Positions 10,859 to 23,259 of a DNA stretch of 28,943 nt are shown here, piece by piece. Under the pieces are notes generated by a model. The model was not told the DNA's origin. It saw only the letters and a program-made list of their open reading frames with translations, and did not search any database. The number at the start of each line of letters is the position of its first letter. Within the stretch, counting starts at the first letter, position 1. Origin of the DNA: Chrysomallon squamiferum (taxonomy: Eukaryota; Mollusca; Gastropoda; Neomphalida; Peltospiridae); contig CM022665.1 in NCBI GenBank assembly GCA_012295275.1, positions 44,893,652 to 44,922,594 of the forward strand, written 5' to 3'. The position numbers and the translations under genes were made by a program.

Positions 10859-12097
10859 TCAATATTCTTGATAAATGAATGATGAGGCTCTGACTGGATT
10901 GGGAAATGATTGTAAGTAGAACTGATCCTGTATATCTCAAATCTCAGCCACAATAAATAGTCTAGCACCAAGTGGGATGCTCACATTAAACAGAACCATT
11001 AACTTGTCTTAATTTTACTTTTAAAATGTTTTTTATTTTTTTATTAATTTTCTCTGATATTATAGAAAATGTTAAGTTATATATATTTATTAACAACTAA
11101 TGTGCATATACTAACCAACTCATTGAAAGGTGCGTTTATGTTTTGGTCGGGATGAAAGCTGCAAAATACCAAACAGATAAACCATCTGTTTTGAAATAAT
11201 AATAACAATAATAACAATAACAATAAATAAATAAATAAATAAAAAGGAAATAATAAAAGAACACCTTTTGTTCTCAAACTCTTTACCTTTTGTAACTGTA
11301 TTTATTAAACAGTTTATTTGAGGCAAAGATACACTTCTAAGAAACATGAATCAAATATTTAAATCAAAGTAATTTTGATAATAAAGCTTTTAAAATAGTA
11401 ACATGACAAACCAAGACTTAATAACATGTAAAAAAAATTTACTACCACTATTTTTTTCAAATGGCAAAGAAATAGATTTTCCTATTCTTATGTTAATAGT
11501 TACTTTATCTGATTGATGTTAATGGTTACTTTCTTTTGTGGTTTTTTGTTTGTTTGTTAATAACATTAATTAAGATTTTTTAGTAATAACTCACTCATGA
11601 TCGGTGTTTTTTTCAGAGAAGTGGACCTGTAAGTAAAATGAAATCCGAAACTGTAGACTAAATAAATTGTCTAACTTCCAGATTTTCTTTTTAGGGGCCA
11701 AACTTTCTTAATATTAAGGAAAGAGAATTATAATAATATGTTATATGTAATAATTATTGATAATAAAACTTTATTCATTTCATTTTACTTTTTTTTTTCT
11801 AAATATTTTCTTTATTTTTTTTTAGTAGACTTGAGAATTATGTATGACTCATTACTCATATTCATATGCACAGTTAACATGTATCATCTATATAGTGTTA
11901 TTCACTGCCAAACAAACTGAAAATAAACAAAATTGCAGATTGCAGTGGATGTAGTTATGGACACTTTAATTAACTCTTGGCATTCATTGTTTTCACTTAC
12001 TGTTATATAAAGTATTCTATAAGACATTTTATAACGATAATTCAAGATGTTAAAAAGCTATACACACCCTTCTTTCATGTTCTTCTGTCTGTGGAGT
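10859..12097 (-). CDS. Alternative 3' cassette of gene A (exons Z2-Y2-F1-P1), intact
   Basis: Four AG/GT-flanked exons: Z2 12068-12097 (TPQTEEHERR), Y2 11595-11626 (VHFSEKNTDH), F1 11116-11158 (FHPDQNINAPFNEL) and P1 10859-10927 (DQFYLQSFPNPV... to TGA). Lengths 30, 32, 43 and 69 sum to 58 codons including the stop. Z2 enters in phase 0, as exon 5 of gene A does after exon 4. P1 is a clear nucleotide paralogue of gene A exon 8, F1 resembles the end of exon 7, and Y2 weakly resembles exon 6. If spliced to exon 4 in place of exons 5-8, it would give a protein with a different C-terminal region. No transcript evidence is available here; the phase agreement is the support. Confidence 0.55.
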
Positions 12098-12407
12098 CTG
12101 AATAAAGAGACAAAATCATATATAGTTTTTTATCATTACACTTCCCCATACATTAATGAACAAAGTAATATCAAATCTTAATATAAGTGTCATGAAATAT
12201 AAAATCTAAATAGAATTCTTTGTAAAAGTTAATAAAGGAATAAACTATACCGAGACCTTTCTTTCAGTTTCACAATCAAGAAAAAGTGAATGAATTGAGT
12301 AAATTATATTTTTATTTTACAGAGGTCGGGAAAGAAAATCTACAGACAATACACCATGGGCTTATTGACTAAAAGGAGATATTTAAAAGGCATTTTCCCA
12401 CAGAGAT

Positions 12408-12718
12408 TCAGTATTCTTGATAAGTGAATGATAGGGCTGTGACTGGATTGGGAAATGGCTGTGAGTAGAACTGATCCTGTATATCTCAAATATCAGCCAC
12501 ATGTATCATGTTTTTTTTTCTATTATTATTATTATTAATATTATTATTTGTTCGTGTTGTGTCCCTTTTTTCATCTCATACTATGGAAAATCTTCAGTTG
12601 TAAATGATATAACAATTTTATTTATCAACAACTGATGTGCAAACACTAACCGACACATGGAAGGGTACACTACAATTAGTAGTTTCATTAGAAATGTCAA
12701 AATCAGGAATATATGGTG

Positions 12719-12764
<46 letters not shown>

Positions 12765-14343
12765 TAAAAAATAAAATGAAAGGTGTTTCACTTTCATACA
12801 ATAACTTTTCTTAATCATTACAAAATATTGGTTACAGGACTTTGTTTAATATTTTAATCCAGTTTTTCATGTTAGTTTATAACAACTTTTTTTCTTAAAA
12901 TAATTTAGTTTTTGGATCAGATTAGACAACATAGACTTAAAATATGGTTTTATATTGTTTGCAACTGTCAATGATTTATAAAGAAACATATAGTGCCACA
13001 ATTTTAGTATCTTGTAACTTGTAGGTAATTAAGTAGAATAATCATTTGAGCACTGGAATGATAATTTCTTTCATTTTCTAAAGAATAGATATGTACATTA
13101 TTTTAGTTGTTTATCATTGCAAGGTGTCTCTTAAAACATTGGTGTACAGTAAATGTGCACGAATAGGTTGATTAAAAAGACTCACCGGTCGGTGGAGTGT
13201 AGCCATCAATTTCAATATAGAACTGGAAAGTGAAATTATAGAATTCATTTTAGTTTTGTAAGTTTTAAAATTTCTTTCTTAGCATTTTAAATGATTTAAT
13301 GTTGTTCTAATTTCATTAACGGAGTCAGGTAACTATGCTGTTGGTGGGAAATATCACTGAGTTTTTAAACTGCATTATGTTTTTATATTTCAGAGTTATA
13401 AATTAAATTTCAGTCTGTTTTAAATAAATATGTATTAGATGATTTAGTAGAGAATATTAATACGGGATTTTGTAAGGACACTGTAATAAAATAAAGTGGA
13501 ACAACCGAATGTTTTCATCACATTAATGTTTGAAACTTACAATGAGGTCTTCTTCCTCCTCCTTCGCACCTGTATTATCCTGAAATGATGCATATCAAAT
13601 TAATTAACAACAAACAGTTACCAGTAATTGACATCTTTAGTTAAAGTATTCCTCATAATTAGATAAAAGAAAAATAATAATGAAATAAAAATTCATTTAA
13701 CACTTAAAATTTCTAACATATAAAACACTGATGATATTAAATTCATATATTTAATGAAAAGAAATCTGAAAACAAAGAATATATATATATACAGTTAAAA
13801 TAAATAAATAAATAAAAGAAAAAAAAAGAGGAATCGTATATATATAAATTACAAAGAAAAGAATATTAAAGTGATAATTACCGGGGTGTGTTCAAAGTCT
13901 TGAGATGTCTTGGTCACTGGACATGTGAAATCTACAAGATTTACAGAACTTAGATAATCCTTTGATAGATAAATTGATATTTCAAATTTCAAAATTCAGA
14001 ATAAACATCCTTTACACAATATTAAAATGTGTAAATTTGTATTAGAATGTTATATATATGAATATAAAATAATTTATACCAATCTACAAATTATTTCATA
14101 GATTTTTTTGCGATTATTAAACAAACATTGAAATACATGTGTAATATATATTGTGACTAAAGAAACTCTATATTGTAAACTTAATGAAATACCCACCAAA
14201 AATTTCAAACATGTTGGTGTTATTCTGAAAACAATAGATAAGAATAAAATAAAAATTTGGAAATAATTTAACAATTGAGAATATTTTTATTAGTAGTATT
14301 GTTGTTTATACTGAAATCAATGAAACGTTTAATAATTAACATA

Positions 14344-14399
<56 letters not shown>

Positions 14400-15315
14400 C
14401 GATTTTATTATTTATTTATAAACATTATTTGTATATTTGTTTTTTTTTTTTTGTTTTTTGTTTTGTTTATACCAAGTTAAGAATTTCACAAAGGTGTTCT
14501 GAATTAATTTGCAAAATGTATTTAATTGAAAAATACAAATAAAACATACCTGAGTTGTGTCTCCAATGCCTACTTTTTCATACCCTTCAGGGAAGAATAC
14601 ATAGTCACTTGTAAAAAAAAAAAAAATAATAATAATAAAAGATTGTTAGAGGTATAGTCTGTTAGATTATAATAAAAAAGTAGGTCTGTAAAATACCTGC
14701 ATTTCGTAGACTTAGCTGAAATTCAAAGACAACTCTACAAATGTCTTGGCATAATACTGTAAGTAGGATGAACAAAGTTATCTCCCTTCACCCGTTCGAC
14801 GTTTAAATCCGATAGCATAGCCTAATACTGAAACTAATTATGAATCTCAGTGCTTCGATTAAAGTTGAGGAATCTTTTAAAAGTGGAGTCATGGTGATAG
14901 TGGTACTAGTAACAGTAACTCGTTATTAAAACAATCACATAAATTCCTAATTTTAATATCTAAAAGTTTGAATGATCAGAGAACGCACTAGATAATAAAT
15001 TTTATTAATAGTTGATTTATAAAATCAAATATGAATATAAAAGGTAATCATGCAGTTTAAATCTTCGCGTTGTCGGCATTCACTGGTTTGACGATAGACA
15101 TTTAATGTTTTCGCAGAAACAGTTACAAATCATAGCAAAATATTTATCGAACCTAAACTGCAAGGTTACATGTAAATGTATCCCACATAATGAATTTTGA
15201 CGTGTTATAAAATACATAAGTAAATACATAAGTTACACTGAACATCTTACTTGGTTCGCTGATATTCTTTCTTTTTCCTCTTTCGAGAGAAAAAAGATTT
15301 TCTTAAGAAATTCAT
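12408..15315 (-). CDS. Gene A: eight-exon gene for an unrecognised 137-residue protein
   Basis: Coding exons: 1 15251-15315, 2 14550-14607, 3 14197-14224, 4 13882-13931, 5 13541-13579, 6 13186-13222, 7 12651-12718, 8 12408-12476. Every exon has AG and GT neighbours, all phases agree, and the sum is 414 bases (137 residues plus TGA). The ATG at 15315 sits in a CAAAGATG context and opens with a basic stretch (RKSFFSRKRKKKEYQR) that could be a nuclear-localisation signal. Later parts are DYVFFPEGYEKVGIG, NNTNMFEIFD, FTCPVTKTSQDF, an acidic run (KEEEEDL), IEIDGYTPPT, SNETTNCSVPF and the tail DQFYSQPFPNPV. There is no signal peptide, membrane segment or enzyme motif. I recognise no family. AATAAA lies near 12,310 downstream. 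Further copies of exons 5-8 follow to the left. Confidence 0.75.
12722..12760. repeat. 39-base poly(A) run (poly(T) on the gene strand) at the exon 7 acceptor
   Basis: On the minus strand this T tract runs straight into AAG and exon 7 of gene A, so it serves as the polypyrimidine tract. Its length is likely variable. Confidence 0.9.
14345..14399. repeat. (TTA)n trinucleotide repeat in intron 2 of gene A
   Basis: About 18 TTA units between exons 2 and 3 of gene A. Confidence 0.95.
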
Positions 15316-15470
15316 CTTTGCAAAGCGATAAAACACAGAGCAAATCTGGTTGTCATAGATATGACGTCACTAAATTAATTTAAAATTTTTATGGACGTTA
15401 CATTCGGTTACAATCGGGAGCAGTCGGCAAAACGACGTAAACCGGAAACGTTTAATCTTTTATTAGAACG
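15316..15470 (-). promoter_or_regulatory. Probable promoter/5' UTR of gene A
   Basis: Just upstream of the exon 1 ATG there is a perfect CRE palindrome (TGACGTCA, 15362-15369), a CCGGAAAC ETS-like word near 15,440 and an uplift in CG content over the surrounding introns. No TATA box is obvious close by. The stretch from 15,471 to 15,843 is AT-rich with no gene recognised. Confidence 0.4.
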
Positions 15471-15843
15471 AAGTACTTACCTAATGTTTTTTTCAGAAAT
15501 GTGAATAAAACATCAGGTTTTAAAACTAATGTAAACTATTCCGTGGTGTTTCTTTTTTCTTTTTTATTTATTATTGCAGTCATTATTTTATTTTATTTTT
15601 AAAGGTTTCTTAATCTGTTAAATGTAGATTGTGAATAACAGCATGATATCTGAACGAAATAATTGTAACATTTAATTATTGACTTCACAGAGCTGCTTTT
15701 ACTGAATTACTACGGGTATTTTTTGTTATGTTATGTTATTTATTTATTTATTTTCAAACAACAAGAATAAAAGCAAACGAAAAAACCAAAAACAGACAAA
15801 TAGACTGTAACCCCTCAACAGAATTTAAATTTACTTTTAAAAC

Positions 15844-16397
15844 TTTATATATAGTGTTTCTTCCCGGAAATGTAAAATGTGGTCTAGAGTTGTTTCGCTT
15901 TAAGATTCAGTTCTGCTCGTTTATGTACTGACATCGAGGGGCAGAATGTAAGACTTCAATATCTTATAACTACGGACATTTTGGATTGGGTAATGCTAAT
16001 TTTATGTCATGCTACATCGAATCTGTTGACAGCTTAATTTTTAAATCGATCTTTCAATAGCTGTTTTTTTACTTGAGTCCTTTTATTCAAATTATTGTCA
16101 TTTCACGAATATGTCACATTAATTAACTGAAGTTTTAAGTGAAATGTCATCAGAATATTTGAAATTGCCATCGTCGACATAAGAAATATTTTCAGTCATT
16201 TTTGTGGAATGACTTCCGAAGTTTGCAGCATTTCTATTGGTCGATTTAAAAGAAAGATTTTTCGTTGTGATTATATAGAAAAGAGATCGGCTTGGTCTCT
16301 GGGGGGGGGGGATACAACGAAGGCAGAATTATTTTTCCTGTTTTTTTTTTTTTTTTTTTTTTTTTGTCTTGCTTTTTAAATGACAGGCTTGTCCTCT
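15844..16397 (-). promoter_or_regulatory. Module R2: ETS-like site plus TATA, upstream of gene A
   Basis: Paralogue of 7,709-8,225. On the minus strand it has an ETS-like core (complement of CCGGAA at 15864-15869) followed by TATATATA (15846-15853), about 530 bases before the gene A ATG. The match to R1 stops abruptly at this point, marking the duplication breakpoint. A promoter role is inferred. Confidence 0.35.
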
Positions 16398-16950
16398 TTG
16401 TGTTAGGTTTAATTTTAATTATTTTGGATAGGGAGGTGTGTTACTAAAGATGGCATCCTTTGTTGATTCCCAGTTTTCCCTATCAAGGCGTGAAGAATTA
16501 TTTTTACATATTTATATGAAAAACATCTTTTTTATTTCTTTTTTATTATCTACGGCTTTTCTTTTTGTTTTTATTATTCAATTTAAATTTGTAATATTCA
16601 AAAATCATAATAATGTCTGTCTTCAGTTTTCTAATATATATATGCTAATAATAACTACACAATATATTCTTGATTTGTCCACACGTCCACTTATTTTAAA
16701 ATGTCTTTATTTGGAGATTTTTTTATTCATTATTATTTCAGCATATTATATATGTGTAAAATGGAATAAAATGTTAATCTAAATTATGATTCTTCACTGG
16801 CTGTTGATAACATTATTCTTTTAATTGCTGGCATATTTAAGGATTTCAATCTCACAAAATTAACTTATAAACCATTGTCAGCTGCCACACAATGACAGGC
16901 TTTCAACATTAACTAATTGTATTGAACAGTTTTTACTTAGCTATGTTTAC
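16398..16950. other. Segment present only in duplication copy B
   Basis: Copy A passes directly from GACAGGCTTGTCC to a region equivalent to ~16,930, while copy B has ~550 extra bases. The word AATGACAGGCTT occurs at 16379-16390 and again at 16891-16902, near both ends. A 114-codon open frame beginning with TTG (16,438-16,782, plus) is hydrophobic and AT-driven and has no family I recognise. This may be an insertion in B or a deletion in A. Confidence 0.5.
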
Positions 16951-17195
16951 ATTTAATATTTTCAAATGTTAGGAATATTTACAAAGAAAACCAGTTACGT
17001 CTTTCAAATGACTACTACTGATACAGTTTTCCTTTGTGTTGATTTTGAATTACAAAAACAATATCCATTGAGTTTTTAAACAATTTCAATATTTAAATAA
17101 AAAGGAAAGATCATTTTTCAATCTTTAAGTTTTCAGTACTTTAAGAAGATTTCAGAAATTCAGATTTTTTCTTTGATAAACAAAAACAAACAAGA

Positions 17196-19953
17196 GAAAT
17201 AAAAAGTTTCATTGTATTTCATTTCTTATTTCCAAAAAAAGTAAATAATAAAAAGTAGTTTGTACAGTTATTTACACTGGGATTTTTTCTTTTCTTACAA
17301 TAATAAAAAGTTTAATTATATATCATTTCTTATTTACAAAACAATTAAATTTAACAAAAAGCTAGTATGTACACATATTTACATTTTTCTTTACACTAAT
17401 AAACAGTTTCATTGTACTTAATTTGTTATTTACAAAACAATTATATTAATAAAAAAAATTAGGATATACACATATTTACAGGTTTTGCCTTCTTCGTACT
17501 ATAAAAAAATTAATTGTATTTCATCTGTTACTCAGGAAAAATTATATTTTACAAAAAACTAGTATATAAAGATTTAGATTGTTTTTTTTTGTTGTTAATT
17601 TTTGTTTTTTACACTATTAAAAAGTTTAATTGTATTTCATTTGTTATTTACAAAGCAATTAAATTTATTCAAAAATGTAGTATATACACATATTTACAGG
17701 TTTTGTTTTCTTACAATAATAAAAAGTTAAATTTTATTTCATTTATTAAACAATTAAATTTAATAAAAAGCTAGTATGTACACATATAAAGTGTGTTTAT
17801 CTTTGTACTATTGAAAAAATAATCATATTTCATTTGTTACTGACAAAAAATTATATTTAATAAAAATACTAGTATGTACACATATTTACATTTTGTTCTT
17901 TACACTAATAAACAGTTTCATTGTACTTAATTTGTTATTTTACAAAACAATTATAAATTTAAAAAAAAACTAGGATACATAATATTTTTTTTCTTTTTCT
18001 TTTTTTATATATAAAATTCGTTATTTCTTCTTTTATTCAAAAAAAATTAAATTTAATCAAAAAATTAATTTTACATTGTTTTTAAAAAAGTTTAATTTTT
18101 TTTTTTTTTTTAAAAAAAAAAATTATTTAATAAAAAACTATATATACACAGTTTTTTTTTTACAATAATAAAAAAAGTTTAATTATTTCAAAACAATTAA
18201 ATTTCATTATTTATTTAAAAAAATTATATTTTTAAAAAAAACTAGTATACATATTTACATTGTGTTTTTTTTTTAATTTTTTTTTTTACACTAAAAAAAA
18301 GTTTAATTCATATTTCATTTGTTATTTTACAAAAAAATTATATTTAATAAAAATACTAGTATGTACACATATTTACATTTTGTTCTTTACACTAATAAAC
18401 AGTTTCATTGTACTTAATTTGTTATTTACAAAACAATTATATTTAATAAAGAAAACTAGGATATACACATATTTACAGGCTTTGTCTTCTTTGTACTATA
18501 TAAAGATTAATTGTATTTCTTCTTTTATTCAGAAAAAATTATATTTAATCAAAAACTATTATGTAGAGATTTACATGTTTTTTTTGCTTTTTTACATAAT
18601 AAAAGTTTTTTTTTTTTTTTTATTTACAAAACAATTAATTTAATAAAAAAAGTTTAATTGTATTTCATTTTTTTTTTTATTTAAAAAAGCAATTAAATTT
18701 AATAAAAAAGTATATATTAATTTTTTACAGGTTTTTTTTTTTTATAATAATAAAAGATAAAAAAATGTTTAATTGTTTCATTTGTTATTTACAAAACAAT
18801 TAAATTTAAAAAAAAAAGCTAGTATATACATTTTTACAGGTTTTTTTTTTATAATAATAAAATGATATTTCATTTGTTATTTACAAAACAATTAAATTTA
18901 ATAAAAAGTTAGAATGTACACAGTTAAAGTGTTTTTATCTTTCTACTATTAAAAAAATAATCATATTTCATTTCTTATTGTCCAAAAATTATACTTAATC
19001 AAAAATCTAGTATGTATTCATATTTACATTTTTTTTCTTTACACTAATAAACTTTCATTGTATTTCATTTATTTACAAAACAATTATATTTAAACAAAAA
19101 ACTAGTATATACACATATTTACAATGGTTATTTTCTTACAATAATAAAAAGTTTAATTCTATTTCATTTGATATTTACAGAAAATTATATTTAATCAAAA
19201 AACTAGTATGTACACATATATACATTTTTATTCATTTTTGTTTTTACACCAGTAAAAAGTTTAATTCTATTTAATTTGTTATTTACAAAAAAATTATATT
19301 TAATAAATAAAAAACTAGTATATACACATATTTACAGTGGTTATTTTCTTACAATAATAAAAAGTTTAATTCTATTTCATTTGATATTTACAGAAAGTTA
19401 TATTTAATCAAAAACTAGCATGTACACATTTAAAGTGTTTTATCTTTGTATTATTATAAAATTAATCATATTTGATTTGTTATTTACAAAAACTATACTG
19501 AATCCAAAAATTTGTATGTACACATATTTATATTTTTTCTTTACACTAATAAAAAGTTTAATTGTATTTCATTTGTTATTTACAAAGCAATTAAATGTAA
19601 TGAAAAACGAGTATGTACACATCTAAAGTGTTCTTTTTTTCTACACTAATAAAAAGTTTCATTGTATTTCATTTGTTATTTACAAAACAGTTATATTTAA
19701 TCAAAAACTAGTAGATACACATATTTTTATTATTGTTGTTTTTTGTTTCTTTTTTGACACTAATAAAATGTTTAATTGTATTTGATTTGTTATTTACAAA
19801 ACAATTATATTTAATCAAAAACTATGTATACATATTTACATTGGTTTTTTTTTTTTTTTTTTTTGGTTTTTTTTTTTTTATTTTACAATAATAAAAAGGT
19901 TAATTGTATTTCATTTGTTATTTACAAAAAATTAAATTCAATCAAAAAACTAT
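17196..19953. repeat. ~100-bp AT-rich minisatellite, array B (about 27 units)
   Basis: Same unit as array A, with repeated GTTATTTACAAAACAATTA, ACTAGTATATACACAT and ATTTACA words about 100 bases apart for 2.76 kb. Units near 17,980-18,700 are degenerate and T- or A-rich. Open frames across it are poly-Phe/Tyr/Leu artefacts. It abuts terminal exon T2 of cassette B. Confidence 0.93.
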
Positions 19954-20428
19954 AATGTATAAAACCAGTCCTGTCCTTTTTCCTAATTGTTCTGGTTTCC
20001 TTAGTGGTCTGTAAAACAAACAAATGAATGAATATTTAAGCCCAATCCAGTGATAATGAAGTTATTAGGTGAAACACATTTGTATAATAAACTGTTCAAA
20101 GTAAATGTATTGATTTTATCTAATAATTATATATGAGTAAATATCTTGTTTTTATATACTAATTGTATTGTAGGGGGATATGTACATTTCTGTTATCTGT
20201 TGCATGTATGGGATTTGTTTTAGGTTCAGTTGCTTGTAAAGAAAATACTGGATGGATGATTAGAATAATGAATGATTTACAAAATATGTAATATTTCTTT
20301 TCTTTATACATACACAGGCAAAAAACACGAAATAGCTGTTGCAGTGGTGTGGACTTAATTTTTTGGTCAGGATGAAACCTGCAAAATACCAATAAAGATA
20401 AACCATATGTTTTGAATCCAAAATAATA

Positions 20429-20486
<58 letters not shown>

Positions 20487-21402
20487 TAAAATAAATAAAT
20501 AAATAAATAAATAATAAAAGAACACATTTTGTTCTTATACTCTTTCGCTTTTTGTATGTGTATTTATTTATTAAACAGTTTGTTTGAGGGAAAGATACGC
20601 TTCTAAGAAACATGGACCAGATATTTAAACCAAAGTATTTTGTTATTAAATAAAGATATCAAAATAGTTACATGACAAGTCAAGATCTAATAACATGTCA
20701 GAAAATTACTACCAATGATTCTTTTTCAAATGACAGAGAAATACATTTTCCTATGCTTATGTCAATAGTCACTTTATCTGATTCTTCTTAATGGTTACTT
20801 TGTTTCTGTTTGTTTTGTTTGTTAATAACATTAATTAAGATATATTAATAGTAACTCACTTGTGTATGGTGTTTTCCCCAGAGAAGTGGACCTGTAAGTA
20901 AAATGAAAATTGAAATTGTAGACTTAATAAATTTTGTTACTTTCAAATTTTCTTTTTAGAGGCTAAATTTTGTTAATATTAAGGAAATATATATATAATA
21001 ATATCTAATATGTAATAATTAATGACACTAGGAGTTTATTCTTTTCTTTTTCCTTTTTTTTCTTTCTTTATTTTATAACTTGGTTATTTATTTTTGTAGT
21101 TCATTTCAGGATTATGAATGAGTCATTAGTGATATTTATATGTACAGTTAACATCTATCATCTCTACAGTGTTATTCAGTGCCAAAGAAACTGAAAATAA
21201 GGAAAATAGCAGATTGCAGTGGATGTAGCTATGAACACATACATTTTGAAAGTGTACAGACTCTCTTTAATTAACTCTTGGCATCCATCCTGATCACTTA
21301 CATATATGTAAAGTATTCTATAGGACATTTAATAATAACAATATTTCTAGATGTTAAAAAGTTATATCACACCTTTCTTTTCTTCTCATCTGTCTGCGGA
21401 GT
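19941..21402 (-). CDS. Copy B distal 3' cassette (exons Z3-Y3-F2-T2)
   Basis: Candidate exons: Z3 21373-21402 (TPQTDEKKRK), Y3 20860-20891 (VHFSGENTIH), F2 20329-20378 (FHPDQKIKSTPLQQLF) and T2 from 20008. Z3 has the expected 30 bases, unlike its copy A partner. Phases agree from Z3 to F2, then T2 would add two His codons and TAA, leaving the minisatellite as 3' UTR. It belongs to the second gene copy, whose first exons are not in this window. Whether it is expressed cannot be judged. Confidence 0.45.
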
Positions 21403-21719
21403 CTGGATAAAGAGACAAAAGCACATTTAACATGTTCCATTTTTATCATTACACTTTACACACATTAATGAACAAAGTAATATGAAATGTTAATATAAGC
21501 ATCATGAAATATAAAATCTAAATAGAATCTTTTGTAAACATTAATAAAGGAATAAACGATCCCGAAATCTTTCTTTTAGTTTCACAATAAAGAAAAAGTG
21601 AATGAATTGAGTAAATTATATTTTTATTTTACAAAGGTCAGGAAAGAAAACCTACAGAGAATACACCAAGGGCTTATTGACTAAAAGGAGATATTTAAAA
21701 GGCATTTTCCCACAGAGAT

Positions 21720-21940
21720 TCAATATTCTTGATAAATGAATGATTGGGCTGTGACTGGATTGGGAAATGGCTGTAAGTAGAACTGATCCTGTATATCTCA
21801 AATCTCAGCCACAAAAAATAGCAAACATCTCTAAGTGGGATGCTCACATTAAACACAACCATTAACTTGTCTTTATTTTACTTTTTAAAATTTATTTATT
21901 TATTTATTTATCTACTATTATTATTATTTTTATTATTTTT

Positions 21941-21971
<31 letters not shown>

Positions 21972-22972
21972 CTCATATTATGGAAAATGTTAAGTTGTAA
22001 ATGACAAAACAATTTTATTTATTAACAACTAATGTGCATATACTAACCAACTCATTGAAAGGTGCGTTTATGTTTTGGTCGGGATGAAAGCTGCAAAATA
22101 CCAAAAAGATAAACCATCTATTTTGAAATAATAATAATAATAAGAACACCTTTTTTTCTCAAACTCTTTACCTTTTTGTATCTGTATTTATTTATTAAAC
22201 AGTTTATTTGAGGCAAAGATACACTTCTAAGAAACATGAATCAAATATTTAAATCAAAGTAATTTTGATAATAAAGCTTTTAAAATAGTAACATGACAAA
22301 CCAAGATTTAATAACATATAAAACAAATTAGAGACAATATGTTTTTCAAATAGCAAAGAAATACATTTTCCTATTCTTATGTTAATAGTTACTTTATCTG
22401 ATTGATGTTAATGGTTACTTTCTTTTGTCGTTTTCTGTTTGTTTCTTAATAACACTAATTAAGATTTTATAGTAGTAACTCACTCATGATCGGTGTTTTT
22501 TCAGACCTGTAAGTCAAATGAAATTTGGACCTGTAAATAAATTGTCTAAAGATTTTCTTTTTAGGGGCCAAACTTTCTTAATATTAAGGAAAGAGAATTA
22601 TAATAATATATAATACGTAATAATTGATGATAATAAAACTTTATTCTTTTCTTTTTCCTTTTTATCTTTATTTCCAAATTTATTTATTTATTTTTTAGTA
22701 AACTTGAGAATTATGTATGACTCATTACTCATATTCATATGAACAGTTAACATGTGTCATCAACAGAGTGTTATTCACTGCCAAAGAAACTGAAAATAAA
22801 CAAAATAGCAGACTGCAGTGGATGTAGTTATGAACACTTTAATTAACTCTTGGCATTCATTGTCTTCAATTAGTTTTATATAAAGTATTCTATAAGACAT
22901 TTAATAATAACGATAATTCAAGATGTTAAAAGCTGTACACACCCTTCTTTCATGTTCTCCTATCTGTGGAGT
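21720..22972 (-). pseudogene. Copy B 3' cassette (exons Z4-Y4-F3-P3), Y4 damaged
   Basis: Z4 22943-22972 (TPQIGEHERR), Y4 22484-22506, F3 22048-22090 and P3 21720-21788 (DQFYLQPFPNPV... to TGA). Y4 lacks nine bases relative to Y2, and the second codon after the deletion reads TGA, so the cassette is interrupted. F3 and P3 remain intact and in phase. Confidence 0.5.
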
Positions 22973-23259
22973 CTGAATAAAGAGACCAAAACACATTTAA
23001 CATTATACTTTTTTATCATTACACTTTACACACATTAATATAAAATCTTAATATAAATGTCATGAAATATAAAATATAAATAGAATTTTTCATAAAATTT
23101 AATAAAGGAATAAACTATACTGAGATTTTTTAGGTTTGTTTTAGTTTCACAATTACAAAAAAAGTGAATGAATGGAGTAAATTATATTTTTATTTTACAG
23201 AGGTCAATAAAGGAAAACTACAGACAATACACCATATGCTTACTGACTAAAAGGAGATT

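Larger units (their letters stand above)
7709..12640. repeat. Segmental duplication, copy A
   Basis: Collinear with 15,844-23,634: module R (7,709-8,225), minisatellite (8,332-9,128), block 1 (~9,126-10,990) and block 2 (~11,040-12,640). By eye, block 1 matches 19,950-21,850 and block 2 matches 21,990-23,634 at well over 90%, while blocks 1 and 2 are more diverged from each other. Cassette duplication therefore came first and the large duplication later. Copy A lacks the extra segment at 16,398-16,950, has the shorter minisatellite, and has no virus at its right edge. Confidence 0.9.

Noticed and set aside
10770-10875. Plus-strand open stretch RSGKENNTQYTMG... after an AG acceptor, repeated in four blocks
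   Set aside because: It overlaps the minus-strand region next to exon P. One copy has lost the AG and another the frame. The minus-strand exons form a phase-consistent gene and this does not.
16438-16782. 114-codon plus-strand open frame
   Set aside because: It begins with TTG, its composition is AT-driven and hydrophobic, there is no promoter or splice context, and it lies in a copy-specific segment.
17514-19626. Several open frames across the minisatellite array
   Set aside because: Each is a read-through of the ~100-bp AT-rich unit and changes frame with unit-length variation.
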